Below, piece after piece: positions 50,762 to 60,733 of a stretch of 64,000 nt of DNA. Position numbers and translations under genes: made by a program. The notes under the pieces are model-generated. The model saw only the letters and a program-made list of their open reading frames with translations. It searched no databases and was not told the origin of the DNA. Origin of the DNA: an uncultured Rhodocyclaceae bacterium (GTDB lineage Bacteria; Pseudomonadota; Gammaproteobacteria; Burkholderiales; Rhodocyclaceae). Every line of letters begins with the position of its first letter. The stretch's first letter is position 1. The stretch is from assembly GCA_907163225.1 (NCBI GenBank), contig OU015322.1:2643001-2707000 (forward strand), read 5' to 3'.

Positions 50762-51790
50762 TTACTTGGCGGCCATCCAGGCGCGGGCGGCGTCGAGCAT
50801 GCGGCAGGAATAGCCCCACTCGTTGTCGTACCAGGCCAGAACCTTGACCAGCACCGAGCCGTCCTCGCCCTTGATGACGCGGGTCTGGGTAGCGTCGAAG
50901 GTGGAAGAAACGGTGGTGTGGTTGAAGTCGGAAGAGACCAGCGGCTCGTTGTTGACGTCGAGGATACCCTTCAGCGGGCCATTGGCGGCTGCCGTCATCA
51001 GGGCGTTGATTTCTTCCTTGGTGGTGGCGCGGTCAGCGGTGAAAGTCAGGTCAACCAGCGAAACGTTGATGGTCGGCACGCGCAGCGCGAAACCGTCAAC
51101 CTTGCCAACCAGCTGCGGCAGTACCAGGCCAACGGCCTTGGCGGCGCCGGTTTTGGTCGGGATGATGTTGGCGGCAGCGGCACGGGCGCGACGCAGATCC
51201 TTGTGACGGACGTCGACGGTGACCTGGTCGTTGGTGTAGGCGTGGATGGTGGTCATCAGGCCCTGCTTGATGCCGATGGCGTCAGACAGGATCTTGGCAA
51301 CCGGGGCCAGGCAGTTGGTTGTGCAGGAGGCGTTGGAGACGACGGTCATGTCGGCCTTCAGCGCGCCTTCGTTAACACCGACGACGATGGTGGTGTCGAC
51401 GTCGTCGCCGCCCGGGGCGGAGATCAGCACGCGCTTGGCGCCCTGGTCGAGCAGGTCTTTGGCCTTGGCCTTGGTGGTGTAGGCGCCGGTGCACTCAAGC
51501 AGGATATCAACGCCGTGGCTGGCCCAGTTGACGCCCTTCGGGTCTTTGGTGGAGTAGAAAGCGACCTTCTTGCCATCGATGATGATGCAGTTTTCACCTT
51601 CGGTTTCGACGCTGGTGCGGAAACGGCCGTGCGTCGTGTCGTACTTGAGCAGGTGGGCGTTGGTGGCCAGATCGCCAGCGGCGTTGATGGCGACAACTTC
51701 GAATTCATTCTGCAAGCCCTGCTCGTAAATCGCGCGCAGCGTGCAGCGACCGATACGACCGAAACCATTGATAGCAACCTTGATAGCCAT
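50762..51790 (-). CDS. gap: Glyceraldehyde-3-phosphate dehydrogenase
   Basis: 342 residues. It has [20 protein letters not shown] at the N-terminus, the catalytic [25 protein letters not shown]-type loop ([13 protein letters not shown]) and [14 protein letters not shown] at the end. It is the main GAPDH of the cluster. A GGAGAGAG ribosome site precedes the ATG at 51790, just downstream of tkt. Confidence 0.97.
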   Translation of the reverse strand: MAIKVAINGFGRIGRCTLRAIYEQGLQNEFEVVAINAAGDLATNAHLLKYDTTHGRFRTSVETEGENCIIIDGKKVAFYSTKDPKGVNWASHGVDILLECTGAYTTKAKAKDLLDQGAKRVLISAPGGDDVDTTIVVGVNEGALKADMTVVSNASCTTNCLAPVAKILSDAIGIKQGLMTTIHAYTNDQVTVDVRHKDLRRARAAAANIIPTKTGAAKAVGLVLPQLVGKVDGFALRVPTINVSLVDLTFTADRATTKEEINALMTAAANGPLKGILDVNNEPLVSSDFNHTTVSSTFDATQTRVIKGEDGSVLVKVLAWYDNEWGYSCRMLDAARAWMAAK

Positions 51791-51813
51791 GAATCTCTCT
51801 CCTCTTTAGTTAA

Positions 51814-53820
51814 TCAGGACAACAGTGCCTTGGCCGTCTTGACGACGTTGGCGACAGTGAAACCGAACATCTCGAACAACTGGCCGGCCGGGGCAGACTC
51901 GCCGAAGCGGTCGATGCCGATCACGGCGCCATGCAGGCCGACATACTTACGCCAGAAATCCGGGTGAGCGGCTTCGATGGCGATGCGTGTCTTGCAGGTG
52001 CCGAGGACGCTGGCCTTGTAGCCGTCGCTCTGGCGGTCGAAAACGTTGGTGCAGGGCATGGAAACCACGCGGGTCTTGATGCCTTCACCGGCCAGTGCCG
52101 CTTGCGTATCGAGTGCCAGTTTGATTTCGGAACCGGTGGCGATCAGCGTGATCTGTGCCTCGCCATCGGCCTCGGACAGCACGTAGCCTCCCTTGGCGAT
52201 GTTGATGTCGCTGACATTTTGCGTCACGGTCGGCAGATTCTGGCGTGATAAAGCTAACAAACTGGGGCCATTTTTCCGGTCGACCGCAGAAATCCAGGCG
52301 ATGGCCGTTTCGGTCGCATCGGCCGGACGCCAGACGTCGAGGTTCGGAATGATGCGCATCGACGGGATGTGTTCGACCGGCTGGTGCGTCGGGCCGTCTT
52401 CGCCAAGGCCGATGGAGTCATGGGTATAAACCATGATCTGACGCTGCTTCATCAGCGCGGCCATGCGGATGGCGTTGCGGGCGTAGTCGGAAAAGACCAG
52501 GAAGGTGGCGGTGTAAGGCACCAGGCCGCCATGCAGCGCGATGCCGTTGGCGATTGCCGTCATGCCGAATTCACGGACGCCGTAGTAGCAGTAGTTGCCG
52601 CCTTCGGTGCGGGTGACGCCCTTGCTGCCCTTGACGAAGGTCAGATTGGAACCGGCCAGGTCAGCCGAGCCGCCGAAAATTTCCGGCACTGCAGGAACCA
52701 GCGCAGCGATGGCGTTCTGCGAAGCCTTGCGGGTGGCGATGTTCTCGGCCTTCTCGCGGCAGCTGGCGATGTAGGCGGCCTTGGTCGCTTCCCAGTTGGC
52801 CGGCAGTTCGTTTTTGATGACGCGGCGCTCGAATTCGGCGGCTTCGGCCGGGAAGGCTGCGCTGTAGGCGGCAAAACGGGCATTCCAGTCGCTTTCGGCT
52901 GCTGCGCCGGCGGCCTTGCGATCCCAGGCAGCGTAGATCTCGGCCGGGATTTCAAAGGCCGGGTGGTTCCAGCCAATGTATTCGCGGGCGGCGGCAATTT
53001 CGTCCTTGCCGAGCGGTGCGCCGTGGCAGTCGTGCGAACCCTGCTTGTTCGGGGCGCCCATGCCGATGGTGGTCTTGCAGCAGATCAGACTCGGCTTCTG
53101 GGTTACGGCCTTTGCGGCTTGAAGGGCGGCCTCGACAGCGGCGCTGTCGTGACCGTCAACATCATCGATAACGTGCCAGCCATAGGCTTCGAAGCGTTTC
53201 GGGGTGTCATCGGTGAACCAGCCTTCAACGTGGCCGTCGATGGAGATGCCATTGTCGTCCCAGAAGGCGATCAGCTTGCCGAGACCGAGCGTGCCGGCAA
53301 GCGAACAGGCTTCGTGCGAAACGCCTTCCATCAGGCAACCGTCGCCGAGGAAGGTGAAGGTGTGGTGATTGACGATTTCGTGACCGGGCTTGTTGAACTC
53401 GGCAGCCAGCACCTTTTCGGCCAGCGCGAAGCCGACGGCGTTGGTGATGCCCTGGCCGAGCGGGCCGGTAGTCGTCTCGACGCCGGGGGCGTAGCCGTAT
53501 TCCGGGTGGCCTGGCGTTTTTGAATGTAGCTGGCGGAAGTTCTTCAGGTCATTGATCGACAGATCGTAGCCGGTCAAATGTAGCAGCGCGTAAACCAGCA
53601 TCGAACCGTGGCCATTCGACATGACAAAGCGGTCGCGGTCGGGCCACTGCGGATTGGCCGGGTTATGGCGAAGATGGCGACGCCAGAGGACTTCGGCAAT
53701 TTCCGCCATGCCCATCGGCGCGCCGGGGTGACCGGAGTTGGCCTGCTGGACGGCGTCCATGGCGAGGGCGCGGATGGCGCCGGTCAGGGGAGAAAACTTG
53801 GGGAGATTGCTGACGCTCAT
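51814..53820 (-). CDS. tkt: Transketolase
   Basis: 668 residues. Thiamine-diphosphate motifs include [20 protein letters not shown] with [10 protein letters not shown], and the pyrimidine-domain segments [16 protein letters not shown] and [19 protein letters not shown]. The enzyme moves two-carbon units in the pentose-phosphate and Calvin cycles. It leads the tkt-gap-epd-pgk-pyk-fba cluster. The segment [15 protein letters not shown] is encoded by a near-perfect copy of the dispersed element (core 52277-52286), in a well-conserved part of the protein. Confidence 0.97.
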   Translation of the reverse strand: MSVSNLPKFSPLTGAIRALAMDAVQQANSGHPGAPMGMAEIAEVLWRRHLRHNPANPQWPDRDRFVMSNGHGSMLVYALLHLTGYDLSINDLKNFRQLHSKTPGHPEYGYAPGVETTTGPLGQGITNAVGFALAEKVLAAEFNKPGHEIVNHHTFTFLGDGCLMEGVSHEACSLAGTLGLGKLIAFWDDNGISIDGHVEGWFTDDTPKRFEAYGWHVIDDVDGHDSAAVEAALQAAKAVTQKPSLICCKTTIGMGAPNKQGSHDCHGAPLGKDEIAAAREYIGWNHPAFEIPAEIYAAWDRKAAGAAAESDWNARFAAYSAAFPAEAAEFERRVIKNELPANWEATKAAYIASCREKAENIATRKASQNAIAALVPAVPEIFGGSADLAGSNLTFVKGSKGVTRTEGGNYCYYGVREFGMTAIANGIALHGGLVPYTATFLVFSDYARNAIRMAALMKQRQIMVYTHDSIGLGEDGPTHQPVEHIPSMRIIPNLDVWRPADATETAIAWISAVDRKNGPSLLALSRQNLPTVTQNVSDINIAKGGYVLSEADGEAQITLIATGSEIKLALDTQAALAGEGIKTRVVSMPCTNVFDRQSDGYKASVLGTCKTRIAIEAAHPDFWRKYVGLHGAVIGIDRFGESAPAGQLFEMFGFTVANVVKTAKALLS
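52258..52290 (-). repeat. CGGTCRACC element, copy 18, inside tkt
   Basis: Palindromic core CGGTCGACCG (52277-52286), with ATTTTTC to its left and ACAAACT further left. It encodes AVDRKNGP in transketolase. Confidence 0.82.
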
Positions 53821-53890
53821 GATCCGGGAATCCAGCCTGCTGAAAAGCTGAAATTATCCGGGAAAAGGCCCTTTTTGGGTAGGGCGATGT

Positions 53891-53928
53891 GACGGCAATG
53901 ACAGGTATTGGCGCCTGTCATTGCCGTC
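53891..53928. promoter_or_regulatory. Perfect 15-bp inverted repeat upstream of tkt
   Basis: GACGGCAATGACAGG (53891-53905) and CCTGTCATTGCCGTC (53914-53928) pair perfectly around an 8-base loop, between the lipoprotein stop (53940) and the tkt start (53820). No T-run follows on the minus strand, so it is either a terminator lacking a U-tract, an RNA-stabilising stem at the end of the lipoprotein transcript, or an operator for tkt. Confidence 0.7.
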
Positions 53929-53939
53929 AAGGGCTATGC

Positions 53940-54608
53940 TTATTGAATTTTTGCGTCGAAATTGATCATCATCAGCACACCCTGGCCGCCGCCGACGCCG
54001 CCGCCGGTGTATGCAACACTGCCTTGTCCGGCATAAACCGCTTCGTAGCGATGGCTGTCCGAGCCGAAGTAGAAAGGAATGAAGGCTTTGCCGGTGACGT
54101 AGCCGCGGATGTTGGACGTGACGCCGAGGATGCGCTCAACTTCGCTTTGGTGCATGCCGATCTGCAGTTGAGCCCATTTGCTGCCGGCCGGGATGTTGCC
54201 ATGAACTTCTCCATCGAAAGTGCCGTCTCGCGATTTGATGACGCAGGGTTTGCACTCGGTACCCGTCTTAATGCTGCCGGCGCCGGTTGGTGCGGCCGGT
54301 GCAGCGGCCGCGCCGGGTTTGGTTTCGATGGTCTTGGCATTGGCTGCCTGCTCGGATTTCGGCTTGGCAGGCTCGCAATCAACTGCTGCCGCATCGACCT
54401 TCTTTGTTGTTTTCTTGCTCGCTTTTGCACCCTTCTTGGCGGCGGGTTCCGGTTTGCATTCCGGCTTGGCAGGAGCCGGTGCTGCCGCCGTTTGAGTCGC
54501 GCTTGCAGTCGGTGCCGGCGCTGTTTCGTTGGGTTTGGACTCGTTGCTCTTGCAACTGGCTAGTATGGCGCAGGTTGCAAGCAGTAGCGCGATGGATGAT
54601 TTTTGCAT
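53940..54608 (-). CDS. Lipoprotein with Ala/Pro/Lys-rich linker, SmpA/OmlA-like C-terminus
   Basis: 222 residues. The signal and lipobox are SSIALLLATCAILASC, so lipid attachment at that cysteine is predicted. Then about 110 residues of low-complexity Ala/Pro/Lys sequence with repeated single cysteines (PECKPEPAAKKG, AVDCEPAKPK, TECKPCVIKS). The C-terminal domain (WAQLQIGMHQSEVERILGVT, FIPFYFGSDSHRYEAVYAGQ) resembles BamE/SmpA folds. It probably spans the periplasm through the linker. Function is unknown. It is downstream of fbp on the same strand, with about 40 bases between. Confidence 0.82.
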   Translation of the reverse strand: MQKSSIALLLATCAILASCKSNESKPNETAPAPTASATQTAAAPAPAKPECKPEPAAKKGAKASKKTTKKVDAAAVDCEPAKPKSEQAANAKTIETKPGAAAAPAAPTGAGSIKTGTECKPCVIKSRDGTFDGEVHGNIPAGSKWAQLQIGMHQSEVERILGVTSNIRGYVTGKAFIPFYFGSDSHRYEAVYAGQGSVAYTGGGVGGGQGVLMMINFDAKIQ

Positions 54609-54647
54609 TTCGTACGTCCTCTGAAGAGAATGGTGAGGTGTGGCAGT

Positions 54648-55661
54648 TCAGGCCGCGTGGTAGCGGGTAATGCGGTCAACTTCATTTTTCGATCCCAATA
54701 TGACCGGTACGCGCTGGTGAAGTTTCTCCGGTGCGATGTCGAGAATCCGCTGACGCCCGGTCGTCGCTGTACCGCCGGCTTGTTCGATCAGCATGGCCAT
54801 CGGGTTGGCTTCGTACATCAGGCGCAGCTTGCCACCCTGTGCCCTGAGCTTGCTGTCAATCGGGTACAGGAAGATGCCGCCGCGGGTCATGATGCGATGC
54901 ACGTCGGCGACCATCGAGCCGACCCAGCGCATGTTGTAGTCCTTGCCAAGCGGGCCTTCCTTGCCAGCCTGCATCTCGCTGATGTAGCGCTGAACCGGGG
55001 CTTCCCAGAAACGCTGGTTGGCCATGTTGATCGAGAATTCCTTGGTCTCGACGGGGATCTGCATGTTTTCCTGGGTCAGCAGGAATTGCCCCTGTTCTCT
55101 GTCAAGGGTGAAGGACGCGACGCCGTCGCCTACCGTGAGCACGAGCAGTGTCGTCGGGCCGTAAACCGCATAGCCGGCGGCTACCTGTGCCGTGCCGGGC
55201 TGCAGGAAGGCGCGTTCAGCTGCTTCCGGCGTCGATAGATCAGCGCCTTCCGGGCATTTGAGGACCGAGAAAATGGTACCGATCGAGACGTTGACGTCGA
55301 TATTTGACGAGCCGTCGAGCGGATCGAAGGTCAGCAGGTATTCGCCCTTGGGAAAGCGGTGCGGAACGAGGTGGGGCAGATCCATTTCTTCGGAGGCCAT
55401 GGCGGCAAGGTGGCCGCCCCATTCGTTGGCATCGAGCAGGATGTCGTTGGACAAAACGTCCAGTTTTTTCTGTGCTTCGCCCTGAATGTTATCGCTGCCG
55501 GCTTCACCAAGTACGCCACCCAGCCCGCCTTTGCCAATGGCGATCGAAATGGCCTGACAGGCTCTTGAAACGACTTCGATCAGCAGCTTCAGATCGCCCG
55601 TGATGACGCCTTTGTTGCGTTGCTCTTCGGTGAGGTAGCGTGCCAGCGTGCGCTGTGCCAT
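54648..55661 (-). CDS. fbp: Fructose-1,6-bisphosphatase class I
   Basis: 337 residues. Metal and substrate motifs are [20 protein letters not shown] and the [20 protein letters not shown] region, with [11 protein letters not shown] next to it. It dephosphorylates fructose 1,6-bisphosphate in gluconeogenesis or the Calvin cycle. A GGAG site precedes the ATG at 55661. It lies just upstream of the transketolase cluster on the same strand, so sugar-phosphate regeneration genes are grouped here. Confidence 0.97.
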   Translation of the reverse strand: MAQRTLARYLTEEQRNKGVITGDLKLLIEVVSRACQAISIAIGKGGLGGVLGEAGSDNIQGEAQKKLDVLSNDILLDANEWGGHLAAMASEEMDLPHLVPHRFPKGEYLLTFDPLDGSSNIDVNVSIGTIFSVLKCPEGADLSTPEAAERAFLQPGTAQVAAGYAVYGPTTLLVLTVGDGVASFTLDREQGQFLLTQENMQIPVETKEFSINMANQRFWEAPVQRYISEMQAGKEGPLGKDYNMRWVGSMVADVHRIMTRGGIFLYPIDSKLRAQGGKLRLMYEANPMAMLIEQAGGTATTGRQRILDIAPEKLHQRVPVILGSKNEVDRITRYHAA

Positions 55662-55694
55662 GGGAACTCCTGCTTCAATGACAAAAGCGCAATT

Positions 55695-57797
55695 TTACTC
55701 TGCCGGGCACCTTGCGTGGAGGAAGCTGAACGCTGCGGCGCTATAGAGTGGTTTGCTCAGCAGATAACCCTGGACTTCGTCGCAGCCGTTGGTGCGCAGC
55801 AGTTCAAGCTGGTCTTCGGTTTCGACCCCCTCGGCAATTACTTTCAGACCCAGCGAGTGGGCGAGCGCGATGGTGCCAAAGGCGATGGCGCGGTCGTTGA
55901 GGTCGATTTCGATGTCGGCCACGAAAGATCGGTCGATTTTCAAATAATCAATCGGGAATAGTTTCAGATAGCCAAGGGAGGAATAGCCTGTTCCGAAGTC
56001 GTCGATCGCCAGTGTTACGCCCATGCGGCCTAGACGCTCAAGAATGAGAATGGCTTCCTGAGGGTTCTCCATCACCGAGCTTTCGGTAATTTCCAGTTCC
56101 AGCAATTCGGCGGGTAGTCCCGATGTGGTGAGCGCGTTGGCGACGGTTTCGGCGAAATCGCGGCGCCGCAATTGGCGGGCAGAGACGTTGACCGCGATGC
56201 GCATCGGCTTGAGGCCTGCGTCGATCCAGCGTTTCATTTCCAGGCAGGCGTTGGCAAGGACCCACTCACCGATTTCCACGATGATCCCGGTTTCTTCGGC
56301 TACCGGAATGAAACGGGCCGGTGAGATCAAGCCTTCGCTTGGATGGTGCCAGCGAAGCAGGGCTTCAACGCCAATGGGGGCGCGGTCTCCTGTGCGGAAC
56401 TGGGGCTGGAAACAAAGTGCCAGCTCATTCCGGGCGATCGCGTGCCGCAATTTGTGCTCGATATTCAGGCGTTCGGAGCTGATCCGGTTCATCTCATCGG
56501 CGAAAAACTGGAAGTTGTTCCGGCCGACTGCCTTGGCGTGATACATCGCCGTATCGGCATTTTTCAGGATGGTGTCGGCATCCGGCCCGTCGTCGGGAAA
56601 GAGGCTGATGCCGATTGAGGGGCTGGTATGCAGTTCGTGACCATTGGCTTCAATGGCGGTGGAGAGGGCGATGATGGCCTTGTTGGCGACGAGAGCGGCG
56701 TCGGCCGGGCTGGCGATTCCAGGCAGGATGATGACGAATTCGTCGCCACCCAGTCGAGCCACGAAGTCAGTTTCCCGGGTGACGCTGGAGAGCCGGCAGG
56801 CAACTTCGCGCAGCAGTTCATCGCCGACCTGATGGCCGAGGGTGTCGTTGATGATCTTGAAGCGGTCAAGATCCAGGAACATCATGCCGATTTTCCATCC
56901 GTGGCGGCGGGCTTCCGGCAGCAACTGGGCGAGTCGCATGTGCAGCGCCATGCGATTCGGCAAACCGGTCAGCGCATCATGCTGGGCGATGTGCCGCATG
57001 CGTTCCTCGGACTGCTTGCGTTCGGTGATGTCGGCGAGGATCCAGACGTAATGCGCGGGTTGGCCGCTTTTGGGGTCATCTACGCGGTTGACCCGGATAC
57101 CGACCGGAAAACTCTCGCCGTTTTTTCGGGTGGCTTCGAGTTCGTCGTGCCAGGAGCCACGTTGCGCGACGTCTTCCTGGAATGCTTCCGGCGATTGGGA
57201 TTCGTCCAGATTGATCAGTCCGAAAACGGTTTGTCCGAGCAGTTCGAACGGCTCGTAACCGGTCATTTCGGTGGTTGCCGGATTGATCGACAGAATGCGA
57301 TGCGCTTCATCGGTGAAAACGATGCCGGCCGGTGTGTGGCTATAGACTTTTTGCGCCAGTTGTTCGCGCTCCGTACTGGCTCGGCGCTCGGTGATGTCAG
57401 TGTAGCTGGTGGTAAAGCCGGCAAGCAGTCCGTCAATGAAAAGCGGCTCGTTTTGCACAAGGTATGTGTGACCGTTCGGGCGTCTGTGCTCAAAGCTATG
57501 CGCCTCGAATTTTTCTGCCTGAGCCGTGAGCTTGGCGACATGGCCCTCAACATCGCCAGATCCGTATTCGCCGCGGCTGGCCGGAATCCGGATCAGCGCA
57601 GAAAAATGCGTCCCTTCCAGAGCAGACTCAACGGGCAGGCCGAGAATATCGAGGAAACCCTGGTTCCAGACGCACAGACGCAAGTGTTCGTCAAAGACGC
57701 TGATGCCTTGCGGCATGCTTGCGACAACAGACCTCAAGTAAGCCAGTTGACGGCGAATTTCGACGGATGAAGGTGGGGGGGCGTCCGGAGAAGTCAA
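55695..57797 (-). CDS. PAS-PAS-GGDEF-EAL cyclic-di-GMP signalling protein
   Basis: 700 residues in one frame. Two PAS domains come first (about 15-130, VVASMPQGISVFDEHLRLCV; and about 145-265, VYSHTPAGIVFTDEAHRILS). A GGDEF domain follows with an intact motif (ARLGGDEFVIILPG), then an EAL domain (GVEALLRWHHPSEGLI, IDDFGTGYSSLGYLKLFPID). Both catalytic motifs look complete, so it could make or degrade c-di-GMP. There is no membrane segment, so sensing is cytoplasmic. The listed start is TTG and weakly supported; the true start may be a few residues away. Confidence 0.92.
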   Translation of the reverse strand: MTSPDAPPPSSVEIRRQLAYLRSVVASMPQGISVFDEHLRLCVWNQGFLDILGLPVESALEGTHFSALIRIPASRGEYGSGDVEGHVAKLTAQAEKFEAHSFEHRRPNGHTYLVQNEPLFIDGLLAGFTTSYTDITERRASTEREQLAQKVYSHTPAGIVFTDEAHRILSINPATTEMTGYEPFELLGQTVFGLINLDESQSPEAFQEDVAQRGSWHDELEATRKNGESFPVGIRVNRVDDPKSGQPAHYVWILADITERKQSEERMRHIAQHDALTGLPNRMALHMRLAQLLPEARRHGWKIGMMFLDLDRFKIINDTLGHQVGDELLREVACRLSSVTRETDFVARLGGDEFVIILPGIASPADAALVANKAIIALSTAIEANGHELHTSPSIGISLFPDDGPDADTILKNADTAMYHAKAVGRNNFQFFADEMNRISSERLNIEHKLRHAIARNELALCFQPQFRTGDRAPIGVEALLRWHHPSEGLISPARFIPVAEETGIIVEIGEWVLANACLEMKRWIDAGLKPMRIAVNVSARQLRRRDFAETVANALTTSGLPAELLELEITESSVMENPQEAILILERLGRMGVTLAIDDFGTGYSSLGYLKLFPIDYLKIDRSFVADIEIDLNDRAIAFGTIALAHSLGLKVIAEGVETEDQLELLRTNGCDEVQGYLLSKPLYSAAAFSFLHARCPAE

Positions 57798-57887
57798 AGG
57801 GTGACGAGTCGACGTTGCGGTCTGGAATAATAGCTCAAACCAGAGTTTTTGCAGTATGCATCACTATTTTTATATATATAAAATTTG

Positions 57888-58442
57888 TCAAATTAGCCAT
57901 TTGATCGAGCAGCCGATTGATGCCGCTTGTTCCTGCGGGCCGGCACCTGTCCGGGCGACTTCGCTCATGGCCTCGTAGAGTTCGCGCCGTGCATCGGGCG
58001 GCGCCGGGTTGCGTCCGGAAGCGTCCAGGCGGCCGCGATACTGGAGTTCGAGCTTGCCGTTGTAGCCGAAAAAGTCCGGGGTGCAGACGGCGCCGTAGGC
58101 ACGGGCAATCGACTGGGTTTCGTCGTAAAGGTACGGAAACGGAAAGGCCAGTTCGGCCGCCCAGCGCGACATCGATTTTGGCGAATCTTCCGGGTTGACC
58201 GTAACATCGTTGCTCATGATGGCAACGCAGCCGATGCCGAGTTTGCTGAGGTCGCGGCAATCGCGGATCAGGCGGTCGATGATCGCCTTGACGTAGGGGC
58301 AATGGTTGCAGATGAACATGACCAGCAGCCCGTTCGGGCCGCGGCAGCTGGCCAGTGTGTGGTGCTTGCCGTCAGTGCCTGGCAGGTCGAAATCGATGGC
58401 TGACTGGCCAAAGTCACATACGGGCGGATGCAGAGCGACCAT
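57888..58442 (-). CDS. Thioredoxin-family (AhpC/TSA-like) protein
   Basis: 184 residues. The fold is that of the TlpA/AhpC group: FGQSAIDFDLPGTDGKHHTL, GLLVMFICNHCPYVKAIIDR with the redox motif CNHCPY, and AVCTPDFFGYNGKLELQYRG. CPxx-type cysteines suggest a cytoplasmic peroxiredoxin or redox-linked protein; there is no signal peptide. ATG at 58442 has a GAGGGG ribosome site, and the upstream frame is antisense to rsmE. The segment DVTVNPEDSP is encoded by a copy of the dispersed element. Confidence 0.9.
   Translation of the reverse strand: MVALHPPVCDFGQSAIDFDLPGTDGKHHTLASCRGPNGLLVMFICNHCPYVKAIIDRLIRDCRDLSKLGIGCVAIMSNDVTVNPEDSPKSMSRWAAELAFPFPYLYDETQSIARAYGAVCTPDFFGYNGKLELQYRGRLDASGRNPAPPDARRELYEAMSEVARTGAGPQEQAASIGCSIKWLI
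58174..58205 (-). repeat. CGGTCRACC element, copy 19, inside the thioredoxin-like gene
   Basis: Core variant GGGTTGACCG (58192-58201), with GAATCTT and GATTTTG to its left. It encodes TVNPEDSP. Confidence 0.75.
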
Positions 58443-58483
58443 GAATTTCCCCTCAAAAACGCATTTCGCCCATAATAGCACCG

Positions 58484-59221
58484 ATGAATTCGCCTCGATT
58501 TTACTGCCGAGAAGCCCTGTCACCGGGGGCTCACGTTGAACTGCCGGAGCCCGTGGCTCGTCATGCGGTACGGGTATTGCGCCTGCCGCCCGGGGCGCCG
58601 ATGGTGCTCTTTGACGGCCGCGGCGGAGAGTATCCGGCGCATATCGAGCGCATCGAGCGTGATCACGTCTTCGCCGAGCTCGCCGCCTGGCAGGATATCG
58701 AGCGCGAGTCGCCATTGAAGGTCACCTTGGTGCAGGCACTGCAGGCTGGCGACAAGATGGATTTCACCATTCAAAAAGCCGTCGAGCTGGGCGTGCGCGA
58801 CATCGTGCCGGTCGAAAGCCGGCGCAGTGTGTTGCGACTGTCGGGCGAGCGGGCCGGCAAGCGGGTCGCGCACTGGCAAGGCGTCGTTGCATCGGCTTGC
58901 GAGCAATGCGGGCGCAACCAGGTGCCGCTGGTCGCGCCGCTGGAAAAGCTGGAAAGCTGGCTGGCCAGGCCGGCGCATGGCGTGCTGCGCCTGATGCTGG
59001 CGCCGGACGCCGAACAGACCCTGGCTTCGATTTCGCCGGTCGGCGAGGTTCAACTGTTGATCGGCGCCGAAGGGGGGCTTGATCCGCAGGAGGTGCTGGC
59101 GGCCAAGTCGGCCGGCTTTCAGGCCGTCAGAATGGGGCCGCGCGTCTTGCGCACCGAAACGGCAGGCTTGGCGGCTTTGGCCGCATTGCAGGCGTTGTGG
59201 GGCGATTTCAGGGGGGAATAG
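58484..59221 (+). CDS. rsmE: 16S rRNA (uracil1498-N3)-methyltransferase
   Basis: 245 residues of the RsmE SPOUT family. It begins SPRFYCREALSPGAHVELPE and contains the knot segments VQALQAGDKMDFTIQKAVEL, DIVPVESRRSV, LIGAEGGLDPQEVLAAKSAG and MGPRVLRTETAGLAALA. It methylates one uridine of 16S rRNA in the assembled small subunit. It opens a plus-strand run with pap (3-base gap), argA and yggX. Confidence 0.95.
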   Translation: MNSPRFYCREALSPGAHVELPEPVARHAVRVLRLPPGAPMVLFDGRGGEYPAHIERIERDHVFAELAAWQDIERESPLKVTLVQALQAGDKMDFTIQKAVELGVRDIVPVESRRSVLRLSGERAGKRVAHWQGVVASACEQCGRNQVPLVAPLEKLESWLARPAHGVLRLMLAPDAEQTLASISPVGEVQLLIGAEGGLDPQEVLAAKSAGFQAVRMGPRVLRTETAGLAALAALQALWGDFRGE

Positions 59222-59224
59222 GCA

Positions 59225-60733
59225 ATGTTTGAATCGGCGGAACTGGGTCACAAGGTCGACAAGGCTACCTTCAAGCGCGAGGTGCCGAAGCTGCGCGCTG
59301 AGTTGCTCGATGTGCAGTACGACATGCTGCAGAACAAGGAATTTCCGGTCGTTATCCTGATCAGTGGCGTCGATGGCAGCGGCAAGGGGGAAACCATCAA
59401 CCTGCTGTATTCGTGGATGGATCCTCGACACATTTCGACGCTGGCTTTTTCGACGCCGAGCGACGAGGAAACCTCACGCCCCTTCATGTGGCGCTACTGG
59501 CGCGCCTTGCCACCCAAGGGCAAGGTCGGCATCTTTGCCGGTTCCTGGTATTCGCAGCCGATTACTGATCGTATCAACGGCGACCTGCGCCGCCCGGCGC
59601 TCGACGAGCATCTCGACGATATAAACCGGTTCGAGGCGATGCTGGTCAACGAGGGGGCGCTGGTCCTGAAATTCTGGTTCCATTTGTCGAAGGATGGCCA
59701 GAAACAGCGCCTGAAAGCGCTGGAAAAGGACCCGCGCACGGCCTGGCGGGTGACCAAGGAAAGCTATGATCGGCTGAAAACCTATGGTCGCCTGCAGCAG
59801 GTAGCCGGCCACGTCTTGCGGGTGACGAATACGGCCCATGCGCCGTGGATCATCGTCGAGGGCACTGACGACGAATATCGGTCGCTGACGGTCGGTCGCA
59901 TTGTCCTGGATGCCATGAAGCGCCGCTTGAGCCAGGATGGCTTGCAGCGGGTGCCGGTGGCCCCGCCCATCGTCCATCCGATTGACAACAAGAATGTGCT
60001 CAGCGAACTCGATCTCAAGCAAAAGCTGAGCAAAAAGGATTACGAAACGCAATTGGCCAAGTATCAGGCTCGACTTTCAGAGCTGGTGCGCGACCCGCGT
60101 TTTGTCGGCAAGCGTTCGCTGGTGCTGGTTTTTGAAGGCTCCGACGCGGCCGGCAAGGGCGGCAGCATCCGACGCGTTGCAGCTGCGATGGATGCGCGGC
60201 AGTACCAGATCATTCCGATTGCGGCGCCGACCGAGGAAGAACGTGCTCAGCCCTACCTCTGGCGTTTCTGGCGACACTTGCCGCGCACCGGGCGGGCAGC
60301 GATTTTCGATCGCTCTTGGTATGGCCGCGTGCTGGTCGAGCGGGTCGAGGGCTTTTGCACCGAAGCCGACTGGCTGCGCGCCTATGCCGAGATCAACGAC
60401 TTCGAGCACCAGTTGGCAGACTCTGGCGCGATTGTCGTCAAGTTCTGGCTGCAGATCAGTGCCGACGAGCAGTTGCGCCGCTTCAAGGAGCGCCAGGCCA
60501 CCGAGTTCAAGCGCTTCAAAATCACCGATGAAGACTGGCGCAACCGGGAGAAATGGGACGATTACGTGACGGCGGTCTGCGACATGGTCGACCGCACGTC
60601 GACCGGGCTGGCGCCGTGGACCCTGGTCGAAGCCAACGACAAGAACTTTGCCCGGGTTAAAGTATTGAAAACCTTGTGCGAGCGTCTGGAAACGGCGCTC
60701 AAGGACGACGACGGAAAATATACGGAAAAATGA
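59225..60733 (+). CDS. pap: Polyphosphate:AMP phosphotransferase (two-domain PPK2)
   Basis: 502 residues with two tandem PPK2 domains. Each has a Walker A loop: GVDGSGKG at 48-55 and GSDAAGKG at 305-312. Lid-module arginine segments follow (WRYWRALPPKGKVGIFAGSW in the first, WRFWRHLPRTGRAAIFDRSW in the second). Two-domain PPK2 enzymes make ADP from AMP using polyphosphate. This fits polyphosphate metabolism common in Rhodocyclaceae. Its stop overlaps the argA start (ATGA). Confidence 0.94.
   Translation: MFESAELGHKVDKATFKREVPKLRAELLDVQYDMLQNKEFPVVILISGVDGSGKGETINLLYSWMDPRHISTLAFSTPSDEETSRPFMWRYWRALPPKGKVGIFAGSWYSQPITDRINGDLRRPALDEHLDDINRFEAMLVNEGALVLKFWFHLSKDGQKQRLKALEKDPRTAWRVTKESYDRLKTYGRLQQVAGHVLRVTNTAHAPWIIVEGTDDEYRSLTVGRIVLDAMKRRLSQDGLQRVPVAPPIVHPIDNKNVLSELDLKQKLSKKDYETQLAKYQARLSELVRDPRFVGKRSLVLVFEGSDAAGKGGSIRRVAAAMDARQYQIIPIAAPTEEERAQPYLWRFWRHLPRTGRAAIFDRSWYGRVLVERVEGFCTEADWLRAYAEINDFEHQLADSGAIVVKFWLQISADEQLRRFKERQATEFKRFKITDEDWRNREKWDDYVTAVCDMVDRTSTGLAPWTLVEANDKNFARVKVLKTLCERLETALKDDDGKYTEK

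Noticed and set aside
54664-54690. GCGGTCAACTTCATTTTTCG near the end of fbp
   Set aside because: The core is broken after CGGTCAAC, and the codons specify the conserved VDRITRY end of the enzyme.
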